A DNA stretch of 64,000 nt from an uncultured Jannaschia sp. (GTDB lineage: Bacteria > Pseudomonadota > Alphaproteobacteria > Rhodobacterales > Rhodobacteraceae): assembly GCA_947494145.1 (NCBI GenBank), contig CANLTZ010000001.1, positions 522,551-586,550 of the forward strand. Direction: 5' to 3'. Shown one piece after another: positions 63,982-64,000 of this stretch. Both the position numbers and the translations under genes were made by a program. The notes under the pieces are model-generated. The model saw nothing but the letters and a program-made list of their open reading frames with translations, searched no databases and had not been told where the DNA came from. The number at the start of each line of letters is the position of its first letter. The stretch's first letter is position 1.

Positions 63982-64000
63982 CTATCCAGAGCTGCGTAGA

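Overview
The window looks like chromosomal DNA of a marine-type alphaproteobacterium of the order Rhodobacterales (Roseobacter/Rhodobacter relatives). The base composition is high in GC. Gene orders are typical of that group: miaB-phoH-ybeY-corC-lnt-metK; nrdR-ribD; dnaG-rpoD; and rpmH-rnpA-yidD ... ttcA ... yidC-MOSC-engB-argB. A compact SAM/SAH-type riboswitch lies in front of metK, and I know that class mainly from Rhodobacterales. No database search was possible, so all names rest on motif recognition.

Layout. 0-8.3 kb (+): miaB, two small paralogous secreted proteins, phoH, ybeY, corC-like, lnt, riboswitch, metK. 8.5-17.2 kb (mostly -): ribD, nrdR, an SDR on +, then dnaG, rpoD and a tail of small genes (unknown protein, GNAT, DCC protein, YjbQ). 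17.3-20.8 kb (-): three overlapping TadE/TadG-like genes. 20.9-28.2 kb: glutamate-dehydrogenase family enzyme, CPA2 antiporter, an Lrp/AsnC regulator divergent from 4-hydroxyphenylpyruvate dioxygenase with a palindromic site between them, an AraC regulator and a D-lyxose isomerase-like cupin. 28.2-29.0 kb holds no convincing gene. 29-35.5 kb: pntA-pntB (-), then SDR-kynureninase and a DUF3422 protein (+). 35.5-44.5 kb (-): argB, engB, XAT acetyltransferase, MOSC, yidC, an EAL phosphodiesterase, ttcA, yidD, rnpA, rpmH. 44.8-48.6 kb (+): a TVP38-like protein with an FAD disulfide oxidoreductase, a histidine kinase and tRNA-Arg(ACG).

Past the tRNA-Arg gene the content changes from housekeeping to accessory: a molybdopterin oxidoreductase, a frameshifted nitrilase, a VOC protein, and then the most interesting part. 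From 52.7 to 59.0 kb, four overlapping minus-strand genes encode a MoxR-type AAA+ ATPase, a 129-residue protein, a vWA-like protein with a beta-rich C-terminal half, and a 962-residue membrane protein with a helical-repeat middle and a beta-rich C-terminus. This matches the MoxR-vWA-beta-propeller (bpX) ternary systems proposed as NTP-dependent conflict or regulatory systems. A short leucine-rich-repeat protein is divergent from the ATPase gene. Converging on it is a second overlapping minus-strand operon: two radical SAM proteins, an alkaline-phosphatase-superfamily hydrolase and an ATP-grasp protein. These resemble the STM4011-STM4014 families, and upstream lies the broken C-terminus of one more gene at the window edge.

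How the parts may work together (inference): the MoxR module looks like a chaperone-ATPase assembly with a membrane anchor and propeller-like sensor domains. The radical SAM/ATP-grasp/hydrolase cassette looks like a modification pathway for a peptide or small molecule. Their physical association suggests one locus, but neither product nor trigger can be read from sequence. Several apparent single-base frameshifts (near 4.05, 51.68 and 63.97 kb) could be real decay or assembly errors.
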